Source: Moduliflexus sp964602655 | Lineage (GTDB): Bacteria; Moduliflexota; Moduliflexia; Moduliflexales; Moduliflexaceae | DNA length: 41,551 nucleotides | Assembly (NCBI GenBank): GCA_964602655.1 | Contig: CAZRSF010000059.1 | Coordinates: 1-41,551 of the forward strand | Direction: 5' to 3' | Shown here: positions 25,468 to 33,472 of the stretch, one piece after another | How the letters are laid out: every line of letters starts with the position of its first letter | Numbering within the stretch: position 1 is the stretch's first letter | Program-made: the position numbers and the translations under genes | Notes under the pieces: model-generated | Seen by the model: only the letters and a program-made list of their open reading frames with translations | Told to the model about the DNA's origin: nothing | Databases searched by the model: none

Positions 25468-25476
25468 ACAAAAAAA

Positions 25477-25504
25477 CCCCGACGTTCTTGAAAGAAAGTC
25501 GGGG
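25477..25504 (-). terminator. Terminator of the minus-strand lipoprotein gene
   Basis: Stem CCCCGAC/GTCGGGG (25477-25483 with 25498-25504). Read on the minus strand it is followed by seven T residues, a good rho-independent terminator 45 bases past the lipoprotein stop at 25549. On the + strand no T-run follows, so it serves mainly the minus gene. Confidence 0.8.
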
Positions 25505-25548
25505 CAAAATCCACGTTGTAGAGACACGCTCCGTTAGAGGCGTCTGTT

Positions 25549-26340
25549 TTAGTTTTTCTTGTAGATTTTCACATTGGAGTAAGTGATATTGTTCGGACTG
25601 TAATCAAATCCCTCGCCGCCGCCAATGTACACATAGTTCGGATCGGTGCTGAAAATCGCGCCATCCAAACCGTCCTGAAAAATCGGCTGATTATCGCGGC
25701 GCAGTTCGATCCAACCTGGCTCAATGATAATCATCCAATGATATTTGTGATTGGTATCCCAGGAAAGCGGATGTCCGACAAGCCCTTGTCCCATCGCCGT
25801 TTTCCATTCGCCGTCATAACTGGAACGATTCGCCGAACCACACTTCATTTTCAAACCGTCTGTCGCTCTGTCGCCAGAATAATTTGCCATTTTACGGAGT
25901 TGGAACAGATAGTACGGCAAAATGCGCCAATTCGACCAATTCGTGCCTGGAGGAGCATCCTGAATGATCGCAATCGTCATTTCGTCATTCCAGTCATGCA
26001 TCTCTTCGCCGGGAATATATCCCTGCGCGTCGAATTCCACCATGATTCCGCCGGAAAAACCGGTGTCATAGCGCAGATAGTTATTGAACTCTCCGGCCAT
26101 GTAATACCCTTCTCCAGCCTTGAAATTTCCCTCACCGGCAACGAGAGCAGCTTTGGTCGTGCCATCCGTCAGTTTGTCTTCAAGGACGAGTTTCCAGCCG
26201 ACATATACATCGCCTTTCCCCGTTCCTCCTGAAATCGTAGGGGAACCGGAATCATCATCATCTTTCGAGCAACTGGTGAATGCAAACGCAAGCCCAAGGC
26301 ACAGCGTCGTCAGTAGAATAAGTTTACTCATTTTTTGCAT
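25549..26340 (-). CDS. Lipoprotein with lectin-like beta-sandwich
   Basis: A 263-aa predicted lipoprotein. The signal peptide ends at a lipobox-like FTSC (Cys24 from ATG 26340), and the mature end is CSKDDDDSG, an acidic tether often seen in surface lipoproteins. The rest is rich in beta strands and aromatic residues (WKLVLEDKL, HKYHWMIIIEPGWIELRRD, VYIGGGEGFDY) and resembles concanavalin-A-like/DUF1080-type domains. That is a fold impression, not a firm match. Several in-frame ATGs exist (26379, 26355, 26340, 26331) and none has a strong ribosome site; I chose the one giving a normal signal peptide. Function is unknown; carbohydrate binding is possible. Confidence 0.65.
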   Translation of the reverse strand: MQKMSKLILLTTLCLGLAFAFTSCSKDDDDSGSPTISGGTGKGDVYVGWKLVLEDKLTDGTTKAALVAGEGNFKAGEGYYMAGEFNNYLRYDTGFSGGIMVEFDAQGYIPGEEMHDWNDEMTIAIIQDAPPGTNWSNWRILPYYLFQLRKMANYSGDRATDGLKMKCGSANRSSYDGEWKTAMGQGLVGHPLSWDTNHKYHWMIIIEPGWIELRRDNQPIFQDGLDGAIFSTDPNYVYIGGGEGFDYSPNNITYSNVKIYKKN

Positions 26341-26765
26341 CGTCATGCGTATCATGCTGCAATTTCTGCCACGCGTCATAACGTCGTAAAAAACTCATTA
26401 CGCTGACAGAACGCAAGCGTATCGCTGCAACTGCGCATTCGCGCAATGGCAAGACATAAACATTTATGGTAATTGTAACACTGGAAATGAGACGACTGAT
26501 TAACAGGGGAAGACCATCGGGCAGAACAGGAAGAGAAAAACGTTCCTCCTCAACATCGTCTTGCGCAAGGCTGCTGCAAGGGACGTTCAGCGTTTATCTC
26601 CGAGACATTCCTGTCTGTGGACAACAAACTCAGCATATTCGACAACAAGTTTATCCGGCATTCTCCGCCCCCTCAAACGCAAAAAGACCGGATAAAAGAG
26701 TCAAACAACGCCGAGAGCGCAAATCCTCGAATGTGCACAAGGATTTGCGTTGACGTTGCAAGGCG
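26341..26765. other. Gap between pnp and the lipoprotein gene
   Basis: 425 bases with no convincing gene. An open + strand frame at 26466-26753 is Arg/Ser-rich and lacks a ribosome site. The minus-strand pnp 3' end is followed by an inverted repeat at 26718-26727/26740-26749 and another at 26650-26658/26688-26696. These may form weak termination or mRNA-end structures, but no clear T-run follows either. Confidence 0.5.
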
Positions 26766-28907
26766 TTACGCCGCCTCTTGCTTACTTTGTTCTTCGCGCA
26801 TTGCGGCTTTGCGGCTCAGTTTGATTTTGCCGCGACCATCAACCGCGAGGACTTTCACTAACACTTCATCGCCTTCATGTAGTTCGTCTTCGACCTTTTT
26901 CACGCGATGTTCGGCGATTTCGGAAATATGCAGCAAGCCTTCCGTGCCCGGCAAGATTTCCACAAATGCGCCGAAATCCACCACAGATTTCACGGTGCCG
27001 AGATAGAGTTTGCCTTCTTCCGGGACGGCGGTCAACTGCTGAATCATCTTAATCGCCTGTTGCGCGCCTTCATGATCAGACGAAGCAATACTAACAGTGC
27101 CATCATCTTCGATGTCTATTTTCGCGCCGGTTTTTTCGACGATTCCTCGAATCATTTTTCCGCCAGGTCCAATCACAGTGCGGATTTTTTCCGGATCGAT
27201 TTTCATAGAGAAGATGCGTGGCGCATACTGCGAAAGTTCCTGACGCGGCGCATTGATCGCCGCTTTCATTTTGGAGAGAATATGGAGGCGACCCTCTTTC
27301 GCTTGCATCAGCGCAAGCTTGAACGTCTCATGCGTAATGCCGCTGATTTTCAAATCCATCTGAACTGCGGTGACGCCGACTTCCGTGCCAGCGACTTTCA
27401 AATCCATATCGCCAAGATGATCTTCGACTCCGGCAATGTCCGACAAGATCGCGGTTTTGCCGCGTTCATGAATCAACCCCATCGCAATGCCCGCGACGAG
27501 ACGAGTCAATGGCACGCCCGCATCCAGCAACGCTAATGTGCCGCCGCAAACGGTCGCCATCGAAGAAGACCCATTGGATTCCAAAATATCGGAGACAAGC
27601 CGGATGGTGTACGGAAATGCGCTCGCAGGCGGAATGACCTGAGACAACGAACGTTCCGCGAGGAATCCGTGTCCGACTTCACGCCGTCCCGGACCGCGCA
27701 GCATCTTGGTTTCGCCGACTGAAAACGGCGGGAAATTATAATGCAGCATAAAACGTTTGCTGCTTTCCCCTTCAAGCGTGTCGAGCCGCTGTTCATCCAT
27801 CGCCGTGCCGAGCGTCGTCACAACCAATGCCTGTGTTTCGCCGCGTGTAAACAGCGCCGAGCCATGCGTTCTGGGAAGCAGGCTGATTTCGCAGGTAATC
27901 TGACGAATTTCCGTCAACGCCCTGCCGTCCAACCGTCTGCCTTTATCAAGAATCGTCGAACGCAACACCTGTTTTTCGGTATCATGAATAATTCCGGCAA
28001 TCGCTTTCGACCGCGCTTTCTCGTCGTCCTCTTCAGCGTTCGCGTCAGTGAACTCGACGACCGTATCTTCGAAAATCTGATCAATCCGTTCTTGATACAC
28101 TTCTTTGCTAATATTTTCGCCCTGCTCGTAAAGATACTGATGAATCCGTTCATGGGCGAATTTGCTGATTCTGGCATGAAGCCCATCATCTTCCTGAACA
28201 GCCGCAATCGTTTGCTTCGTCACGCCGACGCGCTGTTTCAGGTCTTCCTGCATCGCTGTCAATTGCCGAATATATTGATGCCCGAATACCACGGCCTCAG
28301 CCAATACGTCTTCAGAAAGTTCTTTGGCTTCGCCTTCAATCATCATCACGGCGTCGTGCGTTCCGGACAGGACGATATTCAAATCGCTTTTTTCCAGACG
28401 GTCGTCATACGGGGGATTAATCACGAAGTTCCCATCCACACGCCCCACGCGTACCGCGCCAATCGGGCCTAAAAACGGGATATCCGAAATCGTTAAGGCG
28501 GCAGATGCGCCAATCATCGCCAACACGTCCGGGCTATTGACCATGTCAACCGACAAAATGGTCGCAATGATCTGCACTTCATTGGTATAGCCTTCAGGGA
28601 ACAGCGGACGAATCGGCCTGTCAATCAGACGAGCCGTCAAGACTTCATGATCGCCGGGCTTGCCTTCGCGCTTGAAAAATCCACCGGGAATTTTCCCAGC
28701 GGCATACGCTTTTTCACGGTATTCCACCATGAGCGGGAAAAAATCAATCCCTTTTTGCCCGGTTTTTGCGGCCACCGCAGTGACAAGCACCACAGTTTCA
28801 CCACTTCGAACAACCACTGCTCCATTCGCTTGCTTGGCGAGTTTTCCGGTTTCGATAGAAATAATGCGTCCGCCAATCTCTGCTTGTACGGTTTGTATAT
28901 TTAACAT
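26766..28907 (-). CDS. pnp: Polyribonucleotide nucleotidyltransferase (PNPase)
   Basis: Phosphorolytic 3'-5' exoribonuclease of the RNA degradosome. The 713-aa product has two RNase PH domains (first about 10-210, second about 310-535, with GRREVGHGFLAERS and the DMDLKVAGT segment), then a KH domain (VIGPGGKMIRGI) and an S1 domain (LYLGTVKSVVDFGAFVEILPG in part). The ATG at 28907 follows AAGGAAAGG with rather long spacing. It lies downstream of rpsO on the same strand, the classical rpsO-pnp arrangement, with a hairpin between them. Confidence 0.97.
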   Translation of the reverse strand: MLNIQTVQAEIGGRIISIETGKLAKQANGAVVVRSGETVVLVTAVAAKTGQKGIDFFPLMVEYREKAYAAGKIPGGFFKREGKPGDHEVLTARLIDRPIRPLFPEGYTNEVQIIATILSVDMVNSPDVLAMIGASAALTISDIPFLGPIGAVRVGRVDGNFVINPPYDDRLEKSDLNIVLSGTHDAVMMIEGEAKELSEDVLAEAVVFGHQYIRQLTAMQEDLKQRVGVTKQTIAAVQEDDGLHARISKFAHERIHQYLYEQGENISKEVYQERIDQIFEDTVVEFTDANAEEDDEKARSKAIAGIIHDTEKQVLRSTILDKGRRLDGRALTEIRQITCEISLLPRTHGSALFTRGETQALVVTTLGTAMDEQRLDTLEGESSKRFMLHYNFPPFSVGETKMLRGPGRREVGHGFLAERSLSQVIPPASAFPYTIRLVSDILESNGSSSMATVCGGTLALLDAGVPLTRLVAGIAMGLIHERGKTAILSDIAGVEDHLGDMDLKVAGTEVGVTAVQMDLKISGITHETFKLALMQAKEGRLHILSKMKAAINAPRQELSQYAPRIFSMKIDPEKIRTVIGPGGKMIRGIVEKTGAKIDIEDDGTVSIASSDHEGAQQAIKMIQQLTAVPEEGKLYLGTVKSVVDFGAFVEILPGTEGLLHISEIAEHRVKKVEDELHEGDEVLVKVLAVDGRGKIKLSRKAAMREEQSKQEAA

Positions 28908-28939
28908 AAATAATCAGTACCTTTCCTTCTTAAAAAGGA

Positions 28940-28968
28940 GGCGTTGATCGCCCAATGCAATCAACGCC
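28940..28968 (-). promoter_or_regulatory. rpsO-pnp intergenic stem-loop
   Basis: A 9-bp stem (28940-28948 with 28959-28968 allowing one shift, arms GGCGTTGAT/ATCAACGCC) between rpsO and pnp. On the minus strand it is followed by CTCCTTTTTAAG, so it could act as an rpsO terminator or attenuator. In E. coli the hairpin in this gap is the RNase III site through which PNPase represses itself; a similar role is possible here. Confidence 0.6.
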
Positions 28969-29027
28969 CCGATTTTTACAAAAAGACAACCATGAATGGC
29001 CGTAGAGGGGACACATTCAAGATGATC

Positions 29028-29297
29028 TTATTTCCGCAGCCCAAGTTCACCGATCAATTTCTGATAGCGCTCGACGCTTTTGCCCTTCAAATAATCCAGC
29101 AAGCGACGGCGTTTTCCAACCATTTTCAACAAACCTCGACGGGAATGATGATCTTTGGTATGTACCTTAAAATGCTCGGTTAGTTGATTAATGCGTTCAG
29201 TGAGCAGAGCGATCTGGATTTCTGGTGAGCCTGTGTCGTGGTCGTGAGTGCGATGACTTTCAATGATATTCTTCTTCTGATCTTTATTGACCGACAT
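29028..29297 (-). CDS. rpsO: 30S ribosomal protein S15
   Basis: Primary 16S rRNA-binding protein of the 30S platform. Started at ATG 29297 (MSVNKDQKKNIIESH), it is 89 aa, the standard S15 length. It contains DTGSPEIQIALLTERINQLTEH and HHSRRGLLKMVGKRRRLLDYL (quoted in part; key runs TGSPE, HHSRRGL and RRRLLDYL). AGAGGATAG precedes this start. A longer open frame to 29354 is Cys-rich and not S15-like. It is followed by pnp and preceded by truB after 188 bases. Confidence 0.97.
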   Translation of the reverse strand: MSVNKDQKKNIIESHRTHDHDTGSPEIQIALLTERINQLTEHFKVHTKDHHSRRGLLKMVGKRRRLLDYLKGKSVERYQKLIGELGLRK

Positions 29298-29484
29298 ACA
29301 ACTATCCTCTACAGTTGTGCTCTGATAACAGTCAACACAGCTTTTACAAGACATGCACCGTAGTCAGAGAATCACGAAAAAACCTACAAAGAAGTGAAAC
29401 AGAGGATACCACAATGAGAACGCCTGTAATTGTAAAGAAAAAAATACGGTTTGTCAATTTTTTTTCACTCGACTGGAGAATTTT

Positions 29485-30426
29485 TTACATTTCTTCGCTA
29501 TTTTTCGGTGTGTTGACAACGACTTGAAATGGCTGAATCTGCACTGACTGCGGCGTCTCTTCTGCCGCAAGAAGTTCGATTCGCGCAAGCGCAATCAGGC
29601 GCCCGGCCAGATCATGAATTCGGACACGAGACGTTGGCGGGTACAGAACGGCGGCTTCTGGTGAAAGCGCGACCGGCGCGCCATGCGTGATACGCAAGGC
29701 AGCTTGCTCATCAAGCGTTATGGCAGGCCACTCCTCCAGGGCAACATCAATCGGCAGCAGACAGGGTCGCAACTGCTCCGCCCCGCTCATGTCGGTCAAT
29801 TCCTGAAGCGACAACGCATCGCGCAACAAGAATCGCCCGCTTTGCACACGCTCTAACTCGGTCAAATGCGCTCCGCAGCCGAACGATTCGCCGATATCGT
29901 TCGCAAGCGTGCGAATATACGTGCCTTTCGAGCACACAACCTGAAAATGCAGATACGGCAGCGCCATGCCGGTCAGCGTCAATGCATGAATCATCACCGC
30001 CCGCGCCTCGCGTTCGACCTCTTTTCCGGCGCGCGCCAGTTCATACAGTCGCTTCCCTTGCACTCTTCGCGCCGAATACATCGGCGGGACTTGCCAAAGC
30101 TCGCCGGTAAATCGAGCAAATGCCTGAAGCGCCTCGTCCGGCTGGATGTCTGGAATCGCTCGCTGTTCAACGATTGCGCCGGTATAATCCTGCGTATCCG
30201 TGCGCTCGCCGAGTTTCATCACGGCGCGATAGGTTTTATCGCCATTGGTCAAATATTGCGCGATCCGCGTCGCATCGCCGAGGCAGACAACCAACAAGCC
30301 AGTCGCAAACGGATCGAGCGTTCCGGCGTGTCCCACCTTTTTCGTCTGAAAAATTTTTCTGACCTGCGCCACGACATCATGCGAGGTCATGCCTGCTGCT
30401 TTTCGGATCAATAGTACGCCGTTCAT
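29485..30426 (-). CDS. truB: tRNA pseudouridine(55) synthase
   Basis: Makes pseudouridine 55 in the T-loop of tRNAs. From ATG 30426 (MNGVLLIRKAAGMTSHDVV) the protein is 313 aa. It has catalytic D38 in GHAGTLDPFATG, the YRAVMKLG strand and KGTYIRTLANDIG, and a PUA-like C-terminal extension. The same frame is open to 30528, but that extra part is read through the palindrome at 30452-30490, so I reject it. No clear ribosome site is seen before 30426. It heads a truB-rpsO-pnp cluster; ribF, often between truB and rpsO, is absent. Confidence 0.95.
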   Translation of the reverse strand: MNGVLLIRKAAGMTSHDVVAQVRKIFQTKKVGHAGTLDPFATGLLVVCLGDATRIAQYLTNGDKTYRAVMKLGERTDTQDYTGAIVEQRAIPDIQPDEALQAFARFTGELWQVPPMYSARRVQGKRLYELARAGKEVEREARAVMIHALTLTGMALPYLHFQVVCSKGTYIRTLANDIGESFGCGAHLTELERVQSGRFLLRDALSLQELTDMSGAEQLRPCLLPIDVALEEWPAITLDEQAALRITHGAPVALSPEAAVLYPPTSRVRIHDLAGRLIALARIELLAAEETPQSVQIQPFQVVVNTPKNSEEM

Positions 30427-30451
30427 GTTTTTTTTATCTGATGTAAACGCG

Positions 30452-30490
30452 AATAACCCTGCCAGGGGTCGAAACCCTGGCAGGGTTATT
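30452..30490. repeat. Palindromic repeat, GGTTCGAACC family
   Basis: Near-perfect inverted repeat (left AATAACCCTGCCAGGGG, right AACCCTGGCAGGGTTATT, centre TCGA) 26 bases upstream of the truB ATG. Its symmetry reaches one step further (AATAA/TTATT) than in other copies of the family. Confidence 0.85.
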
Positions 30491-30629
30491 CCGATTCCAT
30501 TCTGGGAAAATGCCCATATCGCAGTCACGACAGCATTTCAGAGGATTTTGTCAAGAAAGAAACCGTTAACCACTTGACGAATTTACGGGCGTTTGACAAA
30601 GTGCCGCGTGATGATACCAATTGCCTTCG

Positions 30630-30665
30630 AATTGTACGTCGAAACTACAGTTTCGACGTACAATT
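30630..30665. repeat. Long perfect palindrome
   Basis: Perfect 17-bp arms (30630-30646 with 30649-30665, AATTGTACGTCGAAACT) separated by two bases. It shares GTCGAAAC/GTTTCGAC with the short palindrome at 4936-4955. An upstream copy of CCAATTG allows an alternative outer pairing with CAATTGG. It is about 35 bases before the -35 box at 30701, so a regulator site cannot be excluded. Confidence 0.75.
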
Positions 30666-30700
30666 GGTGTGTTCGCGTTAAAAATATTGAGGGAGAACCC

Positions 30701-30729
30701 TTGCATAATTCTTTAAAAATGCGTATAGT
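30701..30729 (+). promoter_or_regulatory. Sigma-70-type promoter of the radical SAM gene
   Basis: TTGCAT (30701-30706), a 17-base AT-rich spacer, and TATAGT (30724-30729). It is close to consensus and lies 115 bases before the ATG at 30845. This is the clearest promoter in the window. Confidence 0.7.
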
Positions 30730-30844
30730 AATTCATACTTTTTATCGAAAAACATCATTTGGGGGGAACGGACGACATCTTGTTCCTTTTCTGACTATTC
30801 GGGGAGTTCTGGCGCTACGCAGGAGTCGTCCAATACATTAATTT

Positions 30845-32605
30845 ATGAAAATTACACTTATCTCGCCGGATTTGCAGGCGACTCATTTTAAATTTACGAC
30901 GAAAGAAGTCAAATCCTTCTGGTTTGCCAAACTCACCTTGCCGCTGTTAGCCGCATTAACGCCGGAAGACGTTGAGGTGCGGCTCATTGACGAAGCAGTC
31001 GAGCCGATTAATTTCGATGAGCCGACGGATTTGGTCGGCATTACGGTCAATACGTATCTCGCGATGCGGGCGTACGATATTTCGGCGGAGTTCCGTAAAC
31101 GCGGCGTGCCGGTGGTGTTCGGCGGCATTCATCCGTCCCTGTATCCGCAAGAAGCGATGCAGCACGCCGACGCGATTGCTATCGGAGAAGCGGAAAATAT
31201 CTGGGCGGCGATTGTGCGCGACGCGCAAAAAGGACGATTGCAGCCGAAGTATCAGGCTGAGGAATATCCCTCATTAGAAGGCTTGCCGCTGCCGCGCCGG
31301 GATTTGCTGAAAAAGGACGCCTACCTGACCACCAATACGATTCAAACGTCGCGCGGCTGCCCGTATCATTGCGATTTTTGCTCTGTCACCGACTTTTTCG
31401 GGCATACATACCGCTGCCGCCCGATTCCCGAAGTGCTTCGAGAAATCGAAACGCTGAACTTGCGCCGCCCGTTAGTCTTCGTGGATGACAATATCATCGG
31501 CAAGCCGCAATATGCGCTGGAATTGTTTGAGAAGATGAAACAGTATAAAGTGCGCTGGGGCAGCCAATGCAGCATCAATTTATCGAAGCATCCGGAACTG
31601 ATGAAAGCGGCGAAAGAGAGCGGCTGCGTGGCGATGTTTATCGGCATTGAAACGATTGACCAGCATAACCTGAACGACGTGCATAAAGGCATCAATCACG
31701 CCGACGCCTACTACGACGCGATCAAGCGCATTCACGATCACGGCATTTCCATTAACGCCGGGATGATTCTCGGCATGGATCATGACGACGAAAGCATCTT
31801 CGCGCGCACGTTGGAGTTTTTGGAAAAAACCAAAATCGAATACGCCACGTTCCACATCCTCACGCCTGTTCCGGGAACCGTGCTGCATGAGCGCATGGAG
31901 CGGGAAGGACGGATTCTGCATCGGGATTGGTCGAAATATAACGGCGGCTATACCGTGTTCCGCCCGAAATTGATGTCGCCGGAAGCGCTGGAAGAAGGCT
32001 ATTACTGGACGTATCATCAATTTTATTCCATGCGTTCGATTTTCAAACGCATTGCCGAACCGGGCATTGAAATGTTTTACAAACTCGCGCTGAATCTCGC
32101 CTATAAACGGATGATTCGGCGTTTCCCGCACCATGAACTCCCGGAAATGGCGAAGGCGCTCCAGGCGTTGAACGGCGAAATTCACGCCATCCCGGAAGTG
32201 AATAAACAAGGGCTGATTCCGCATACGATTGAAGTCACGCAGCAGACCATGCGCAATGTCGGGCAGACGATGGATCGTTTTTTGCGCATCCGCGTTCACC
32301 AGCATCACCGTCTGCAAGCGCTGTTTGTCGAATTAAACGGCGTGCTGAACGGCATCTCGGCGCGGCGGCTGCGCGAGCGCATCGCGTACGCCTTACAGCG
32401 GACGCAGTGGGATATTATTCTGAACTTCGAACATGTGCAATTTGCCACTGCCAAAGGGCTGAAAAATTTCCTGCCGCCATCTACGACTCACCCGGAGGCC
32501 AGAATCAAATGTCTGCATGTGCCGGGGCATTTCCGGGAACATTTGGAACGTTTTCATCAGGGCATCGAATTCATTGACCATGCCGACGAATTGCTTCCGG
32601 CATGA
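30845..32605 (+). CDS. B12-binding radical SAM protein with a C-terminal STAS-like domain
   Basis: A 586-aa protein. Residues 1-140 resemble a cobalamin-binding Rossmann domain (VGITVNTYLAMRAYDIS, VVFGGIHPSLYPQEAM in part). Residues about 165-370 are a radical SAM domain with the iron-sulfur cysteines C172, C176 and C179 (GCPYHCDFC) and GIET near 264. A DUF4070-like helical part follows. Residues about 488-582 read like a STAS domain: a beta start LFVELNGVLNG, the central IILNFEHVQFATAKGLKNFL, and a final beta-helix. STAS domains usually mediate anti-sigma or sulfate-transporter regulation and are not typical of this enzyme class. ATG 30845 has only a distant CAGGAG. The reaction is unknown. 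Confidence 0.85.
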   Translation: MKITLISPDLQATHFKFTTKEVKSFWFAKLTLPLLAALTPEDVEVRLIDEAVEPINFDEPTDLVGITVNTYLAMRAYDISAEFRKRGVPVVFGGIHPSLYPQEAMQHADAIAIGEAENIWAAIVRDAQKGRLQPKYQAEEYPSLEGLPLPRRDLLKKDAYLTTNTIQTSRGCPYHCDFCSVTDFFGHTYRCRPIPEVLREIETLNLRRPLVFVDDNIIGKPQYALELFEKMKQYKVRWGSQCSINLSKHPELMKAAKESGCVAMFIGIETIDQHNLNDVHKGINHADAYYDAIKRIHDHGISINAGMILGMDHDDESIFARTLEFLEKTKIEYATFHILTPVPGTVLHERMEREGRILHRDWSKYNGGYTVFRPKLMSPEALEEGYYWTYHQFYSMRSIFKRIAEPGIEMFYKLALNLAYKRMIRRFPHHELPEMAKALQALNGEIHAIPEVNKQGLIPHTIEVTQQTMRNVGQTMDRFLRIRVHQHHRLQALFVELNGVLNGISARRLRERIAYALQRTQWDIILNFEHVQFATAKGLKNFLPPSTTHPEARIKCLHVPGHFREHLERFHQGIEFIDHADELLPA

Positions 32606-32619
32606 ATAAGGCCATTCCT

Positions 32620-32651
32620 AACCCTGCCAGGGTTCGAACCCTGGCAGGGTT
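32620..32651. repeat. Palindromic repeat, GGTTCGAACC family (perfect copy)
   Basis: A perfect 32-base palindrome between the radical SAM stop and the lepB ATG, built on the arm AACCCTGCCAGGGTTC. Because the palindrome would be translated if lepB began at 32602, it supports the shorter lepB start at 32668. Confidence 0.9.
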
Positions 32652-32667
32652 GTGGAAAATTCATTTT

Positions 32668-33366
32668 ATGAAAAAAATACAATGGAAACAACACATTATC
32701 GCATTTTGGAAGGGCTGGGGCTGGAGTCTGCTCGTTGCCGTTCTTGTCGCAACCTCATTTCGTTCCGCGATTGCCGATTGGAACGATGTGCCGACCGGTT
32801 CGATGAAGCCGACGATTCTTGAAGGGGATCGCATCTTTGTGAATAAATTGGCGTATGATTTGAAAATCCCGTTCACCACGAAACATCTTGCGGAATGGGA
32901 CGATCCGAAACGCGGCGATATTGTCGTGTTTTATTCGCCGGTAGATGGAAAACGCCTTGTCAAGCGCGTCGTTGGCATTCCCGGCGATCAATTGGCGATG
33001 TGGAACAATCGCGTCCTGCTGAACGGCGAACCGCTGCAATACGATCCGCTCGATTCTCATACCTTCGAACAACTGCCGCAAGAAGAACAGGCGCAGCATG
33101 TCTTTTTCACAGAACTGCTTCCGCCGAAACCGCACGCGGTCATGATCAACCCGACCAATCCGACGGTCCCGTCGTTTGCGCCGATTATCATTCCGATGGG
33201 ATCGTATTTTATGATGGGCGATAATCGCGACAACAGCGCGGATTCACGCTTTTTCGGCTTCGTCGAGCGCCAGCGCATTGTAGGAAAAGCGACGGCGATT
33301 GCCCTGTCGTTCGATTACGACAACTACTTTCTGCCGCGCTGGAATCGGTTTTTTTCGAAATTATAA
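32668..33366 (+). CDS. lepB: Signal peptidase I
   Basis: Membrane serine protease that removes signal peptides from exported proteins. The 232-aa product has an N-terminal membrane segment (about 17-36), nucleophile S45 in VPTGSMKPTI, general base K99 in KRLVKRVVGIPGD, and the box E pattern GDNRDNSADSRFFGFV. I start at ATG 32668; the ATG at 32602 overlaps the radical SAM gene and would translate through the palindrome. A weak TGGAAAA precedes the chosen start. It ends 106 bases before the res gene in convergent orientation. Confidence 0.96.
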   Translation: MKKIQWKQHIIAFWKGWGWSLLVAVLVATSFRSAIADWNDVPTGSMKPTILEGDRIFVNKLAYDLKIPFTTKHLAEWDDPKRGDIVVFYSPVDGKRLVKRVVGIPGDQLAMWNNRVLLNGEPLQYDPLDSHTFEQLPQEEQAQHVFFTELLPPKPHAVMINPTNPTVPSFAPIIIPMGSYFMMGDNRDNSADSRFFGFVERQRIVGKATAIALSFDYDNYFLPRWNRFFSKL

Positions 33367-33401
33367 TTCGAGGTCATCAGCAGATCACGCCGCCATGCGT
33401 T

Positions 33402-33434
33402 AACCCTGTCAGGATTCGAAACCCTGACAGGGTT
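33402..33434. repeat. Palindromic repeat, GGTTCGAACC family (imperfect copy)
   Basis: Inverted repeat with left AACCCTGTCAGGATTC and right GAAACCCTGACAGGGTT, in the gap between the convergent lepB and res genes. One mismatch and one inserted A break the symmetry. No other signal was seen in the 33367-33472 gap. Confidence 0.85.
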
Positions 33435-33472
33435 GACAGGCGATGATACGACTGATTGAGGACTGCAATATC

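Larger units (their letters stand above)
30427..30844. other. Divergent gap between truB and the radical SAM gene
   Basis: 418 bases without a convincing gene. It holds the GGTTCGAACC-family palindrome (30452-30490), a second palindrome (30630-30665) and a strong + strand promoter (30701-30729). A short open frame at 30593-30841 lacks a ribosome site and crosses these elements, so I do not call it. Confidence 0.6.

Noticed and set aside
26601..26700. DnaA-box-like words (TGTGGACAA, TTTATCCGG) as a replication origin
   Set aside because: Single imperfect matches, no cluster, no AT-rich unwinding region and no dnaA or dnaN gene nearby.
26466..26753. 95-aa + strand frame in the pnp-lipoprotein gap
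   Set aside because: Ser/Arg-rich, no ribosome site, overlaps two inverted repeats; no evidence that it is coding.
32620..32651. GGTTCGAACC core looks like a tRNA T-arm (B box), also at 30452, 33402 and 39098
   Set aside because: No acceptor, D-arm or anticodon arm lies at the right distance; the match comes from the palindrome's own symmetry.
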